A model generated the notes under the pieces. The model was not told the DNA's origin, searched no databases, and saw only the letters and a program-made list of their open reading frames with translations. Of a stretch of 64,000 nucleotides of DNA, positions 35,074 to 43,893 are shown in pieces. Origin of the DNA: an uncultured Prevotellaceae bacterium (lineage in GTDB: Bacteria; Bacteroidota; Bacteroidia; Bacteroidales; Bacteroidaceae); the NCBI GenBank assembly GCA_946410305.1, contig CAMJZV010000004.1, forward strand, positions 1 to 64,000. The letters are read 5' to 3'. The position numbers and the translations under genes were made by a program. Positions within the stretch are counted from its first letter, which is position 1; every line of letters begins with the position of its first letter.

Positions 35074-36381
35074 TTATCTTGTGTATTCTTTAAGTCCTTC
35101 ACCTGCCGTCATAATACGAACACCTTTTGACTTTGCATATCTGCACAATGATATGATTCGATCTCTAAAATCGTCATCATAATGATAACCTGAATTATAA
35201 TCATTTAAAAGATGACACATAAATACAGTCCAGCCTCCTCTTAAAATTGTTTCGTCAATGATATTTCTAAGTTCTTGTTCAGTCTTTACCGGATACACAG
35301 ATTTATAATCACCTGCTGGGGTCGTAACTTCTATTTTATAAGATGTATTCAAAATGCTATAACGATTAATAGCGACCTTATTAAGGGGAGGGATATTCAT
35401 ATAGTCGCCTTGCCAAAACGCTCCCTTGAACAAACGACGGACAATAGAATCAGTCGCTTCTGAATGATGATTCCCGGGATATACCAACAAATCATCATTA
35501 CAATTGTGCTCAGACAAAACATTCTTACTTCTTTCCAAATCTGCAACAAGCTCGTCATGTGACAGTGTTGTAATATTCTTGTGGTTATGGGTATGTGAAA
35601 TGAATTCAAATCCTATTTGTGACAATTCCTCAATTGTTTCCCATGTTATTCTGTTCTGATTTCCTACTCTATTAGTAATTATTGCCATAGATGGAGTAAC
35701 TCCACAACTGTCGTATAATTCCTTCCAATGAGCAGGCTGCTCTGCAAATCCATCATCATCAATAAATGTCAGTATCGGTTGAGGATGACTTGCTTGTTCT
35801 TTGGGAACGTATACATTATAATAATAATAAGAATTATAGAATTCAAAATTATTACAAACATCCACAACAGATAATGGCTTATCGTCTGCTTTTAAAGCTA
35901 CTATCTTAAAATTGTACATAGGATACAAAAGTCTGAATTCTTCCAGGTTAATCTTATGCGATTGTAAAGAACCTTTGGATGAAAATTCCACTCCATTCCA
36001 AAACCCTTTCCAAATGTCATTCTCATATGCACATAAATAGGAACGGTAGTTATCTTTAATAATAACTATATCTACGGAATCACCTACGTATTGTTTGATT
36101 CTATATCTGTTTTCGGCTGGGTACCCCTTACCACCATATATGTAGCCTTGCTCCCATATACTTTCATCATTATAATTGCCTTCACTGATTCCTTTTATAC
36201 TATCGGCAAATTCTTCGTCATCTTGAACGAACTGACTAAAATCAACAAAGTCAATTTGTGACTTATCATACTTTTTTATGCCCCCCCCGGCAAAGTGTAT
36301 ATTCATTTGAGTAACAACATGTTGAGCTGCTAGAGTATTAACAGTCAGAATACCCAAAAGTATAAAAACAAGTCTTTTCAT
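35074..36381 (-). CDS. Secreted polysaccharide deacetylase (CE4/NodB-like)
   Basis: This 435-residue protein starts with a signal peptide (MKRLVFILLGILTVNTLAAQ, cleavage near residue 19). Residues 20-50 hold a short module with IKKYDKSQIDFVDF, also seen in the next gene. The second half is a NodB domain: ILTFIDDDGF (catalytic Asp motif), EFISHTHNHKNI (metal His pair), VYPGNHH and VFMCHLLND. It would remove acetyl groups from a polysaccharide outside the inner membrane. It is unusual for a secreted modifier to sit inside the Wzx/Wzy locus; co-expression suggests that the capsule itself is the substrate. Confidence 0.8.
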   Translation of the reverse strand: MKRLVFILLGILTVNTLAAQHVVTQMNIHFAGGGIKKYDKSQIDFVDFSQFVQDDEEFADSIKGISEGNYNDESIWEQGYIYGGKGYPAENRYRIKQYVGDSVDIVIIKDNYRSYLCAYENDIWKGFWNGVEFSSKGSLQSHKINLEEFRLLYPMYNFKIVALKADDKPLSVVDVCNNFEFYNSYYYYNVYVPKEQASHPQPILTFIDDDGFAEQPAHWKELYDSCGVTPSMAIITNRVGNQNRITWETIEELSQIGFEFISHTHNHKNITTLSHDELVADLERSKNVLSEHNCNDDLLVYPGNHHSEATDSIVRRLFKGAFWQGDYMNIPPLNKVAINRYSILNTSYKIEVTTPAGDYKSVYPVKTEQELRNIIDETILRGGWTVFMCHLLNDYNSGYHYDDDFRDRIISLCRYAKSKGVRIMTAGEGLKEYTR

Positions 36382-36396
36382 ATTTCCTAAGTTTGA

Positions 36397-37392
36397 CTAT
36401 TTTACCATTACTTTTCGATAACTTCCATCATGCATCTTCATGATGTATAGACCCTTACTCAGGTTTGAAATCTTTGAACCATCTAATCGATAGGCTTCAA
36501 ATTGTAACAAAGTATTACTTTCGTGGATTTCATCAACCGAAGTTGTTTCATCAATATACTTGATTTCAATGCTCCGAGCCTGAACTATAATAGGATTATT
36601 TTTGAATTGTTCACCTCTGGGAGTAATCGACATGTACCAACGAAAAGGAGGTAGAATATCCTTATTAGAATATGATTTTTCCAATCTACCATCTCTTAGT
36701 ATCCAATAATCCGCGGTTCTTAAATCGCTAATTGTTTCATACGTACCCGTAAAAGTATACTTCAACTCTACAGAAGAACAATCAATAGAATATAATTCCG
36801 TAGGATAAAGTATTGTTCCTGGTACCATTATCGTTTTTTCTCCTATCTCTTTTGCTTTTATAAGATAAGGATAATTTGCCATTAGCGTTTTTCGGCCTGT
36901 TACTTTTTTTATTTCCAACACAGTACGGTCAAAGGTGCCGTCATTGTCGTCATCATATTGATGGAAATTGTTTATTACAGCAACGTCAAAATCTTCGTTC
37001 AAACAACTAATATCAATATCAAAAGGAACGTATAATGACTGCCATTCTGTATCATCAAACGTTCTTTTATAGACAATGTTGCAATCACTAATCTCTGAGG
37101 CGTTTAAAAAACTTGATAGTTCATCCTCGTCAATGATAATATCCCGAGGATTGTATGAGGCTTCGGAACTTTCTAATGAATAACATTTCACTTCACACAA
37201 AGGATACGAAACTTCCACCTTATTCGTTGTCACCTTCAAATCCTTGTCATCAAAAGAAATCTTAGGATATTCATCTAAAGAATAGTTCAATGTATTCCCA
37301 TCATTCTTATATATTGTAAGAACCTCACTTTGTGCATACAAAGGAGTAGTCTTGAATAAAAAAATAATTACAAAAGATAATATGCCTTTCAT
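36397..37392 (-). CDS. Secreted protein with C-terminal sorting-like tail
   Basis: This 331-residue protein has a signal peptide (MKGILSFVIIFLFKTTPLYAQ) followed by a module with LNYSLDEYPKISFDDKDLKV, a pattern common at the start of Prevotella secreted proteins. The middle is beta-rich and unassigned. The last 35 residues (EAYRLDGSKISNLSKGLYIMKMHDGSYRKVMVK region) match the style of Bacteroidetes C-terminal sorting domains: a bent 'xLDGxxI..LxKGLYIxxxxxGxxxKVxxK' strand set, as in type IX secretion cargo. It lies 15 bases upstream of the deacetylase gene. The function is unknown. Confidence 0.65.
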   Translation of the reverse strand: MKGILSFVIIFLFKTTPLYAQSEVLTIYKNDGNTLNYSLDEYPKISFDDKDLKVTTNKVEVSYPLCEVKCYSLESSEASYNPRDIIIDEDELSSFLNASEISDCNIVYKRTFDDTEWQSLYVPFDIDISCLNEDFDVAVINNFHQYDDDNDGTFDRTVLEIKKVTGRKTLMANYPYLIKAKEIGEKTIMVPGTILYPTELYSIDCSSVELKYTFTGTYETISDLRTADYWILRDGRLEKSYSNKDILPPFRWYMSITPRGEQFKNNPIIVQARSIEIKYIDETTSVDEIHESNTLLQFEAYRLDGSKISNLSKGLYIMKMHDGSYRKVMVK

Positions 37393-37533
37393 ATGCCAAT
37401 ATATTTACGGAGATTATCTGTCTATAAGGTGCTTAAATACCGTACAAAGTCTTCATCAGGAAATTGAATTATCCGTTTGGTCTCTTAGGGGGAATAACAC
37501 ATTAATCTATTTTCAAATAAAGTATCACAGCTT

Positions 37534-38073
37534 TCAAATAACACTTCTGTTTTTTCGACCGTTTTCCGATATTTTTTTTGCAGGAACTCCAGCAACGACA
37601 ATATCTTCTTCTGTAATATCCTTAGTTACTACAGCATTCGCACCAATAATAACATAATCTGCTATTTTAACATTCCTCATAATTTTCGCGCCTGTTCCTA
37701 TGTATATAAAATTGCCCCCCCCAGCGCTATCAGAAATATTAACGCCGTTCTGAACTACACAATAATCTCCAAAACGGGAAGTTGAGTTTACAACTATGGA
37801 TCCATAATGTGGTACATATAATCCCTTTCCAAACGTATTAGGAGGTATTTGAATTCCTGTTTTTATTGATATATTAGATAATTTATAGTTATAATAGTGG
37901 AACAATAGTTTTGCAAAGAATCCAGATTTTATATTAGTATAGTACTCCGTATATCTCATATAACGAATATACCTCCACTGCGGCTTTCTTATTGCAGTCC
38001 ACAAGTTATTAATTTTATTCACCTTTTTATCTTCATTCAAGTATTCTTTCAAATCCTTTCTACTTTGTATCAT
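37534..38073 (-). CDS. Serine acetyltransferase-like hexapeptide transferase
   Basis: This 179-residue protein has a helical N-terminal 75 residues and a left-handed beta-helix from about 76 to 165 (GKGLYVPHYGSIVVNSTSRFGDYCVVQNGVNISDS, YIGTGAKIMRNVKIADYVIIGANAVV). The PHYGSIVV and GVNIS pattern is that of CysE-like capsule O-acetyltransferases. It is separated from the flanking genes by 53 bases upstream and 140 downstream. It probably acetylates a capsule sugar. Confidence 0.75.
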   Translation of the reverse strand: MIQSRKDLKEYLNEDKKVNKINNLWTAIRKPQWRYIRYMRYTEYYTNIKSGFFAKLLFHYYNYKLSNISIKTGIQIPPNTFGKGLYVPHYGSIVVNSTSRFGDYCVVQNGVNISDSAGGGNFIYIGTGAKIMRNVKIADYVIIGANAVVTKDITEEDIVVAGVPAKKISENGRKNRSVI

Positions 38074-38126
38074 AATTCAAAAATTTAAGTTAAAATACTC
38101 AATATACAAGAATCAAACTATAAATT

Positions 38127-39089
38127 TTAATTTATCATGTTTGATAAACATTCTTTTAAAGAATCAATCCAGTAAGGGACTTTTTGCACAAATACTGTTT
38201 TTATCTTTGTCTTGTCCAAAACTGAATAACTTGGACGATCAACAGGTGAAGGAAATTCGTTTGAGTGGCAAGGTTGGATATCACATTTATTGTTTTCTGA
38301 GTATTCTGCTATCATCTTAGTGAAATCAAACCATGAACAAACTCCTTCGTTAGAAAAATGATATACGCCAACCTTGGCGTAAGTTAGCGATGAGCGGCTA
38401 TTGTATAATTCTTTCTTGTAATCTTCGATTATCGCCATAATTGCACTAGCCAAGTCAAGCGCATAAGTAGGCGTACCTACCTGATCAAAGACGACCTTTA
38501 GCTGAGGTTTCGTTGCTGTCAAGTTAAGCATGGTCTTCACGAAGTTCTTTCCGAACTCACTATACAACCACGCTGTACGCAGGATTACATAATTACAGCC
38601 CGTAGCCTGTATCTTTTGTTCACCATGTAGCTTTGTTAGCCCATACACACCAGTTGGAGTCCCTTTTTGATCTTCTTTGCAAGGTGTATTGTATGGATCA
38701 CCACCAAAGACATAATCCGTAGAAACATGAACAAGAAGGCCATTAACTTCCTTCATGGCTTTCGCCAGATTCTCTGGGGCTGCTGCATTCAGCGTTTCAA
38801 CAATATCGCCTGCCGTTTCTGCAGCATCTACGTTTGTCCATGCAGCACAGTTGACAATGCATTTTACATTATTCTCCTTCACCATCTTTCGGACGGCATC
38901 CAATTTTGTGATGTCTAGATACTCTGTGTCAGTCTTTATATCATCACCGGCCAACTTCTTCAACATAGCAATGGATTCCTCAGAGGCATCCACTACATCG
39001 GTGAAAACATAATTATCTGCGCTATTCTTAACAAGAATGCGCATTTCATTTCCCAATTGCCCGTTGGCCCCAGTTACAAGTATATTCAT
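38127..39089 (-). CDS. rfbD: dTDP-4-dehydrorhamnose reductase
   Basis: This 320-residue reductase completes dTDP-L-rhamnose synthesis. Visible motifs: MNILVTGANGQLGNEM (cofactor site), VNCAAWTNVDAAE, HVSTDYVFGGDPYNTP and the Tyr-Lys pair in YGLTKLHGE, WLYSEFGKNF. The ATG at 39089 is preferred over the frame extension to 39113, since the family starts at MNILVTG. It follows rfbA after 16 bases. Bacteroidetes forms carry the insert AKLAGDDIKTDTEYLDITK seen here around residues 43-62. Confidence 0.92.
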   Translation of the reverse strand: MNILVTGANGQLGNEMRILVKNSADNYVFTDVVDASEESIAMLKKLAGDDIKTDTEYLDITKLDAVRKMVKENNVKCIVNCAAWTNVDAAETAGDIVETLNAAAPENLAKAMKEVNGLLVHVSTDYVFGGDPYNTPCKEDQKGTPTGVYGLTKLHGEQKIQATGCNYVILRTAWLYSEFGKNFVKTMLNLTATKPQLKVVFDQVGTPTYALDLASAIMAIIEDYKKELYNSRSSLTYAKVGVYHFSNEGVCSWFDFTKMIAEYSENNKCDIQPCHSNEFPSPVDRPSYSVLDKTKIKTVFVQKVPYWIDSLKECLSNMIN

Positions 39090-39105
39090 AATACTATATT
39101 CCTTA

Positions 39106-40020
39106 TTATACATGCTCCAGCGTACCGCTGTTGATGTCCTCTTTCATCTCATCAATCACCTTCAGGAGGTATTGTCCATATTGGTTCTTCAGCATGGGTT
39201 TTGCAATCTCGCGCATACGTTCCTCAGAGATCCAGCCATTGCGGTAAGCAATACCTTCGAGACAAGCGACTTTCAAACCTTGGCGCTTCTCAATAACCTC
39301 TACAAAGGTACTTGCTTCAGCTAGGCTATCGTGTGTACCAGTGTCTAACCAAGCGAAACCACGTCCGAAGACTTGAACTTTTAGCTCTCCGTCATTCAGG
39401 AACTCTTGATTCACTGTAGTAATCTCCAATTCACCACGAGCTGATGGTTTGATGTGCTTAGCCACATCAACAACCTTATTAGGATAGAAATACAAGCCAA
39501 CAACTGCATAATTACTCTTCGGCTCTTTTGGTTTCTCCTCTATGCTTAAGCAGTTACCTTCTCTATCGAACTCAGCCACGCCATAACGCTCAGGATCGCT
39601 AACCCAATAGCCGAAAACAGTGGCTTTGCCGTTCTTATCGGCATCTTCTACTGCATTGCGTAACAGTTTAGTGAAACCTGCTCCATAGAAGATATTATCA
39701 CCCAATACAAGACAAGCAGAGTCGTTGCCAATGAACTTCTCACCAATAATGAATGCCTGAGCCAGTCCATCTGGGCTTGGTTGCTCAGCATACTCAAAGT
39801 GGACGCCATAGTCAGAACCGTCACCAAGCAAACGTTTGAAGCCGGGGAGGTCATACGGAGTGCTGATAATCAGTATATCTCTGATGCCTGCCAGCATCAG
39901 CGCACTGATAGGATAATAAACCATCGGTTTATCATAGATAGGAAGGAGTTGCTTTGAAACTCCTTTTGTGATTGGATAGAGGCGCGTTCCGCTGCCTCCC
40001 GCTAATACAATACCCTTCAT
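39106..40020 (-). CDS. rfbA: Glucose-1-phosphate thymidylyltransferase
   Basis: This 304-residue enzyme makes dTDP-glucose from dTTP and glucose-1-phosphate. [20 protein letters not shown] is the nucleotide-binding start, [15 protein letters not shown] the Lys motif, and [30 protein letters not shown] and [12 protein letters not shown] complete the family pattern. The length is as expected. It is the middle gene of rfbC-rfbA-rfbD; rfbB is not in the window. Confidence 0.95.
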   Translation of the reverse strand: MKGIVLAGGSGTRLYPITKGVSKQLLPIYDKPMVYYPISALMLAGIRDILIISTPYDLPGFKRLLGDGSDYGVHFEYAEQPSPDGLAQAFIIGEKFIGNDSACLVLGDNIFYGAGFTKLLRNAVEDADKNGKATVFGYWVSDPERYGVAEFDREGNCLSIEEKPKEPKSNYAVVGLYFYPNKVVDVAKHIKPSARGELEITTVNQEFLNDGELKVQVFGRGFAWLDTGTHDSLAEASTFVEVIEKRQGLKVACLEGIAYRNGWISEERMREIAKPMLKNQYGQYLLKVIDEMKEDINSGTLEHV

Positions 40021-40115
40021 AAATTCACTTTGTTCATTTATGCACTATCGGCTGCACTCGGCATAGCTAAAGTAAACTTTGCTCCGCTCTCATTGGCACG
40101 ATAGTTCATGCTCGG
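40021..40115. other. Intergenic repeat-like segment between rfbC and rfbA
   Basis: The 95 bases hold a string of near-palindromic words (CTCGGCATAGC, AAAGT-AA-ACTTT, GCTCCGCTCTC) and two similar segments around GCAC and ATGC. This looks like a dispersed intergenic repeat, not a gene. Only one copy is visible here. Confidence 0.35.
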
Positions 40116-40703
40116 TTATTTATATAAATCTACTTTAATATCAAATGGACTATCAAAATCTTTGAGTAAGGCATGTTTTGTGTCTTTGTCACTCAACAAT
40201 GTTTTATCAGTAGGTATCTTCCAATCAATTCCAAGGCTATCATCTATGATACTGATGCCGCCATCAGCTTCAGGATGATAGAACTCATCACACTTATACT
40301 GGAATACTGCAGTTTCACTCAATACAGCAAAGCCGTGAGCAAAGCCACGGGGTACGAAGAATTGGCGGTGGTTATCCTCAGTCAGTTCCACAGCAACATG
40401 CTGTCCGTATGTTGGGCTGCCTTTACGAATATCAACCGCAACATCAAGTACTGCACCCTTTACACAGCGTACCAATTTGCTCTGAGTGAAAGGAGGCCTT
40501 TGGAAGTGCAATCCTCGCATTACTCCGTAAGAGGACATACTCTCATTGTCTTGAATAAAGTTGATGGTATGTCCAAGTATAGGAGCCACTTCCTCATCGA
40601 ACTCTCGCTGAGAAAATGACTCAAAAAAATAGCCACGTGCATCACCAAAAACCTTCGGTTCTATGATGAGTACCCCTTTAATATCTGTTTGTATTACGTC
40701 CAT
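40116..40703 (-). CDS. rfbC: dTDP-4-dehydrorhamnose 3,5-epimerase
   Basis: This 195-residue cupin epimerase has GVMRGLHFQRPPFTQSKLVRC with the catalytic His, AVDIRKGSPTYGQHVAVELT, FFVPRGFAHGFAVLSETAVFQYKCDEFY with the catalytic Tyr region. It converts dTDP-4-keto-6-deoxyglucose to the rhamno form. It is upstream of rfbA with 95 bases between, and about 200 bases downstream of an unknown gene that ends in a hairpin. Confidence 0.94.
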   Translation of the reverse strand: MDVIQTDIKGVLIIEPKVFGDARGYFFESFSQREFDEEVAPILGHTINFIQDNESMSSYGVMRGLHFQRPPFTQSKLVRCVKGAVLDVAVDIRKGSPTYGQHVAVELTEDNHRQFFVPRGFAHGFAVLSETAVFQYKCDEFYHPEADGGISIIDDSLGIDWKIPTDKTLLSDKDTKHALLKDFDSPFDIKVDLYK

Positions 40704-40860
40704 AACTTGTATTATTCTTATTTAAAACGGGCTGGCCCGCTGTTATTGAACCTTTTTTATGAGAGACTAACGGGTTCCCCGCCCTATAGTTATTATCTTC
40801 TGCGGTCTGACTGGCGGGGCAGCAACTGTGTGAGGGATTGCGAACTCCCGAAGTCAATCA

Positions 40861-40896
40861 AGAGCCACGAATTGCGCGTAAAGATTCGTTGGCTCT
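40861..40896 (-). terminator. Hairpin after the 360-residue gene
   Basis: AGAGCCACGAAT (40861-40872) pairs with ATTCGTTGGCTCT (40884-40896) with one bulged base. It lies 13 bases past the stop of the gene at 40910-41992. The T-run after it is weak, so termination is likely but not certain. Confidence 0.5.
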
Positions 40897-40909
40897 GAGC
40901 CGCAATAAT

Positions 40910-41992
40910 TTATCTTCCTATTTGAGAGACATTGTAATAATACTCTGCTTCATCATAGTTTATCTGATACTTCTGCATGATACCTTTAATAATCAGTTCT
41001 ACATCATCCCCAGGGTTGAAGGAAGCAATGAAATCTTGCAAATCCATCAACAGAAGAACTCCAGAATGAAGTTTTCTTAATAGGTCCTCAATTTCAAACT
41101 GAACTTTTACAGATGGTTTGTAGGTATAACCATATATTTTCTTGATAAGACGTTGCATATCATCAAAGCCTCGGAACTCCTCCAATTGATAGTATGGCTC
41201 GGTATCTTGATCAATCACTAAATAGAAATGGTAGGCACGCTGGATCTCTCGCTGGATGATATGCATGACTATGCTTTTGCTTTGCTGAGCATCAGCCAGT
41301 ATCAGTTCAAACCAACCACCACCAAGATTATAGCCTGCTGTCTGCCAGGATGCTCCCAGTATCTGCATTATCTCGGTTGTAAGATTGAAACCGTGGATGC
41401 AGGAATTAGTCTGCTGATTGATTGGGATTGAGTTTTGCTTGTTCCCTATAAGCACTGCCACCAACTGACCGTTGGCATCTTTCTCAATTATAGCCAATTC
41501 ATATAATGCCCCATAGCATACCTTGACAAGATTACCCTCTTCGTATTGAGGTGCCTGCATTGGAATGCCACATACCAGCAAGTCGCTAAGAAATGCTTCG
41601 TAATAGATATCATACTCATTGCGACAAGTGAAAATAATCTGCTGGAATGGCAGGAATGTAGTATCCCCTCCATTGTCGAGATGAATATAGAAGAAAAACT
41701 CATGCCAAGAACTACCGTTGGGTTCACGCTGATAGACCACCTTCATCTGTGGCAGGTTTGCTGGCCTAGTGCCGTTATAGATCTGAAGTAAGCTTTCAGG
41801 CTTTGCCAAGTATGCCGCATCTTGCAAATAGCAATTGCGGACGTATGCGAAGCGCACCAGATCGTGGACCAACAGGTTGCGCTGTGCCTCTGCAAGTGTA
41901 GTCTGTGGCAAGTCTACTATCAGACGGGCATCAACGGTCCATGCTGTAGGTTCGTTTAACGCAGTATAATGAAATGGTATATAATAAAGCAT
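40910..41992 (-). CDS. Uncharacterised 360-residue protein
   Basis: No family was recognised. The protein is rich in aromatic residues, has no signal peptide or membrane helix, and begins MLYYIPFHYTALNEPTAW. The middle part (LPFQQIIFTCRNEYDIYYEAF; YGALYELAIIEKDANGQLVAVLIGNKQNS) alternates beta strands and loops; the last 100 residues are helical. Codon use resembles that of neighbours. It lies between the aminotransferase and rfbC, with long gaps on both sides, and so may be its own transcription unit. It has a hairpin after its stop. Confidence 0.6.
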   Translation of the reverse strand: MLYYIPFHYTALNEPTAWTVDARLIVDLPQTTLAEAQRNLLVHDLVRFAYVRNCYLQDAAYLAKPESLLQIYNGTRPANLPQMKVVYQREPNGSSWHEFFFYIHLDNGGDTTFLPFQQIIFTCRNEYDIYYEAFLSDLLVCGIPMQAPQYEEGNLVKVCYGALYELAIIEKDANGQLVAVLIGNKQNSIPINQQTNSCIHGFNLTTEIMQILGASWQTAGYNLGGGWFELILADAQQSKSIVMHIIQREIQRAYHFYLVIDQDTEPYYQLEEFRGFDDMQRLIKKIYGYTYKPSVKVQFEIEDLLRKLHSGVLLLMDLQDFIASFNPGDDVELIIKGIMQKYQINYDEAEYYYNVSQIGR

Positions 41993-42340
41993 ATTATATC
42001 AATTCATGTTTCAAGGAGATGACAAGGGACAGACGTGTCATAGGGAACAAGCTATGTTTTCACGAACTGAATGATCCACAAGCTCGCTCCGCTCACCCTT
42101 TTTACCCACGATCTCTCTTCGATAAGTATTCTACCTGTATCCTACACCCAACGAAAGGAAACCACCTTACTTGCACCTACCAACTAACTGCGAACGGACT
42201 AGCATCCGTCTATGCTAGACCTACACTACGCCGTTACTACGCCTATGGTACGCATATTTATCTTTCTACCAAAAGGCCAGGTTTCATCGGGTCTCCGACC
42301 CTGTTTTACATTCTAAGTGTTAGGAGTATGCCTCCTGTCA
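41993..42340. other. 348-base non-coding stretch
   Basis: No convincing gene was found in either strand. There are short palindromes (GGGTC-GGA-GACCC on the minus strand near 42288-42300, and GGAG-TATGC-CTCC at 42325-42337) and a GC-rich segment CTCGCTCCGCTCACC near 42081. It could be a leader of the 360-residue gene, a small RNA, or a decayed gene. The evidence does not allow a choice. Confidence 0.4.
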
Positions 42341-43702
42341 TTATACTATAGCCTCGCGGATGCAATCCACGATATACTTCACATCCTCATCACTCACATA
42401 CGGTCCAGCGGGCAGGCACATGCCGATCTTGAAGATGTCCTCTTCTACCCCATTGGTATACACATCACAACCAGCATATACCGGCTGCTTGTGCATGGGC
42501 TTCCAAACAGGACGGCACTCCACCTTCTTACTGAGCATAAACACGCGCATGGCCTCTACGTTGTCGTTAGGCTGACAGTCGGTCACAGGACTATCCACCT
42601 GATGAATCACACCTGCGGCACCACCTACGGCGGTTTTGATCACCTCCTTGTAGGCGTTCTCCTGCCCTTTAACCTTAACCGAAGGATCAAGTGTCATCGT
42701 GCAGAGCCAGTAGTTCGAGTCATAAGCCCCCTCTAAATCTCCCCCCGAAAGGTGAGACTTTGGCTGGCAGTGAACATGAATGCCGGGGACATCAGCCAAT
42801 AGCTCCTCATACAGCTTCTGCACGTGCTTATGGTGTGCTATATGCTGATCCAATACCGTCATCTGGCCACGACCAATACCCGCACACACGTTACTCATGC
42901 GGTAATTGAAACCAATGGCCGTATGCTGATAATATGGATATGCATCACGCGCCTGTGTAGCCAGCCACATAATCTGGTTCGCCTCTTCTGCATTGCGGCA
43001 GATCAAAGCACCACCGCCACTGGTGGTGATCATCTTATTACCATTGAATGACAGCACGCCATACTTGCCGAACGTACCCAGCACCTGACCATTAAAGCGC
43101 GAACCCATACCCTCGGCAGCATCCTCAACTACAGGAATACCATACTTATCAGCGATAGCCATAATCTTATCAATCTGATAAGGCATTCCGTACAATGCTA
43201 CAGGCACGATAGCCTTGGGGTACTTACCCGTTTTCTCTTTACGGTCGATAATGGCTTTCTCCAGCAGTTCCGGATCCATGTTCCACGTGTCCTTTTCCGA
43301 ACCAATGAAAACTGGTTTTGCCCCACAATAGGTGATGGGGTGCGAACTTGCACAGAACGTAAAGCTCTGTACGCACACCTCATCGCCAGAGCCTACGCCA
43401 CACGCCAGCAGCGCCAGATGTACAGCACCAGTTCCAGCCGAAAGACACACAACCTTGGTATCTTTCAGTGCCTCGTTCAGGTGCCATGAGGCAGGATTAG
43501 CCTCTGGCCAGCGTGAATCACCATAAACGGCACTCTCAGCGTTGCTTGTTACAAACCTGCGAAGATCCTCCTCGAATGCGTTCACGTTGGGGCCCATAGG
43601 CACCACCCAGTTCGTATCGAAGGCCTCTTTCACGTATTTTTGTTCCCAACCCTCGTCGCTCATGTGAGCCAAACAGAGGTAAATTGTTTTTCTTTCAGAC
43701 AT
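42341..43702 (-). CDS. DegT/DnrJ/EryC1/StrS-type sugar aminotransferase
   Basis: This 453-residue PLP enzyme has LSAGTGAVHLALLACGVGSGDEV, the PLP-stacking region FTFCASSHPITYCGAKPVF, DAAEGMGSRFNGQVLGTFG, and the Lys in SFNGNKMITTSGGGAL. It would transaminate a UDP-4-keto sugar. The length exceeds the usual 370-400, in part through a segment near residue 320 (HCQPKSHLSGGDLEGAYDS) that is encoded by a GC-rich repeat-like stretch (42726-42760) and looks like an in-frame insertion. The product could feed the PglD- and PglC-like enzymes of the locus. Confidence 0.88.
   Translation of the reverse strand: MSERKTIYLCLAHMSDEGWEQKYVKEAFDTNWVVPMGPNVNAFEEDLRRFVTSNAESAVYGDSRWPEANPASWHLNEALKDTKVVCLSAGTGAVHLALLACGVGSGDEVCVQSFTFCASSHPITYCGAKPVFIGSEKDTWNMDPELLEKAIIDRKEKTGKYPKAIVPVALYGMPYQIDKIMAIADKYGIPVVEDAAEGMGSRFNGQVLGTFGKYGVLSFNGNKMITTSGGGALICRNAEEANQIMWLATQARDAYPYYQHTAIGFNYRMSNVCAGIGRGQMTVLDQHIAHHKHVQKLYEELLADVPGIHVHCQPKSHLSGGDLEGAYDSNYWLCTMTLDPSVKVKGQENAYKEVIKTAVGGAAGVIHQVDSPVTDCQPNDNVEAMRVFMLSKKVECRPVWKPMHKQPVYAGCDVYTNGVEEDIFKIGMCLPAGPYVSDEDVKYIVDCIREAIV
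42726..42760. repeat. GC-rich palindromic repeat inside the aminotransferase gene
   Basis: On the minus strand the segment reads CACCTTTCGGGGGGAGAT followed by TTAGAGGGGGCTT, in the style of the intergenic C-run/G-run repeats near coaBC (55890-56001). It adds about 12 residues (SHLSGGDLEGAY) in frame. Confidence 0.5.
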
Positions 43703-43773
43703 TCGTTTATTATATTATTAATTTCTTCGTATTATTATCTCGTACGACTCCCGATGTGTTGTCAGGAGACCGC

Positions 43774-43791
43774 CTTCTGTCATTACAGAAG
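43774..43791. terminator. Perfect 7-bp hairpin upstream of the aminotransferase gene
   Basis: CTTCTGT (43774-43780) pairs with ACAGAAG (43785-43791) over a 4-base loop. It lies between the four-helix-bundle gene and the aminotransferase gene on the minus strand; it could end the upstream unit. No clear T-run is seen. Confidence 0.4.
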
Positions 43792-43862
43792 CCTGTCGTT
43801 ATTTGCTTTTATAAATGAACTTGGTGAACCAATAAGGGTTAGATGTCTGATGCCCCTCGCCA

Positions 43863-43893
43863 GTTGACAGTTGACAATTGACAGTTGACAGTT
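43863..43893. repeat. Heptamer array (unit GTTGACA)
   Basis: Four full 7-bp units (GTTGACA, GTTGACA, ATTGACA, GTTGACA) and a partial one end at the stop codon of the four-helix-bundle gene. The same unit occurs twice near the other end of that gene (44253-44266). Confidence 0.75.

Noticed and set aside
41993..42340. tRNA or riboswitch in the long gap
   Set aside because: No cloverleaf or known riboswitch core was seen; only short stems, so it is listed as non-coding without a class.
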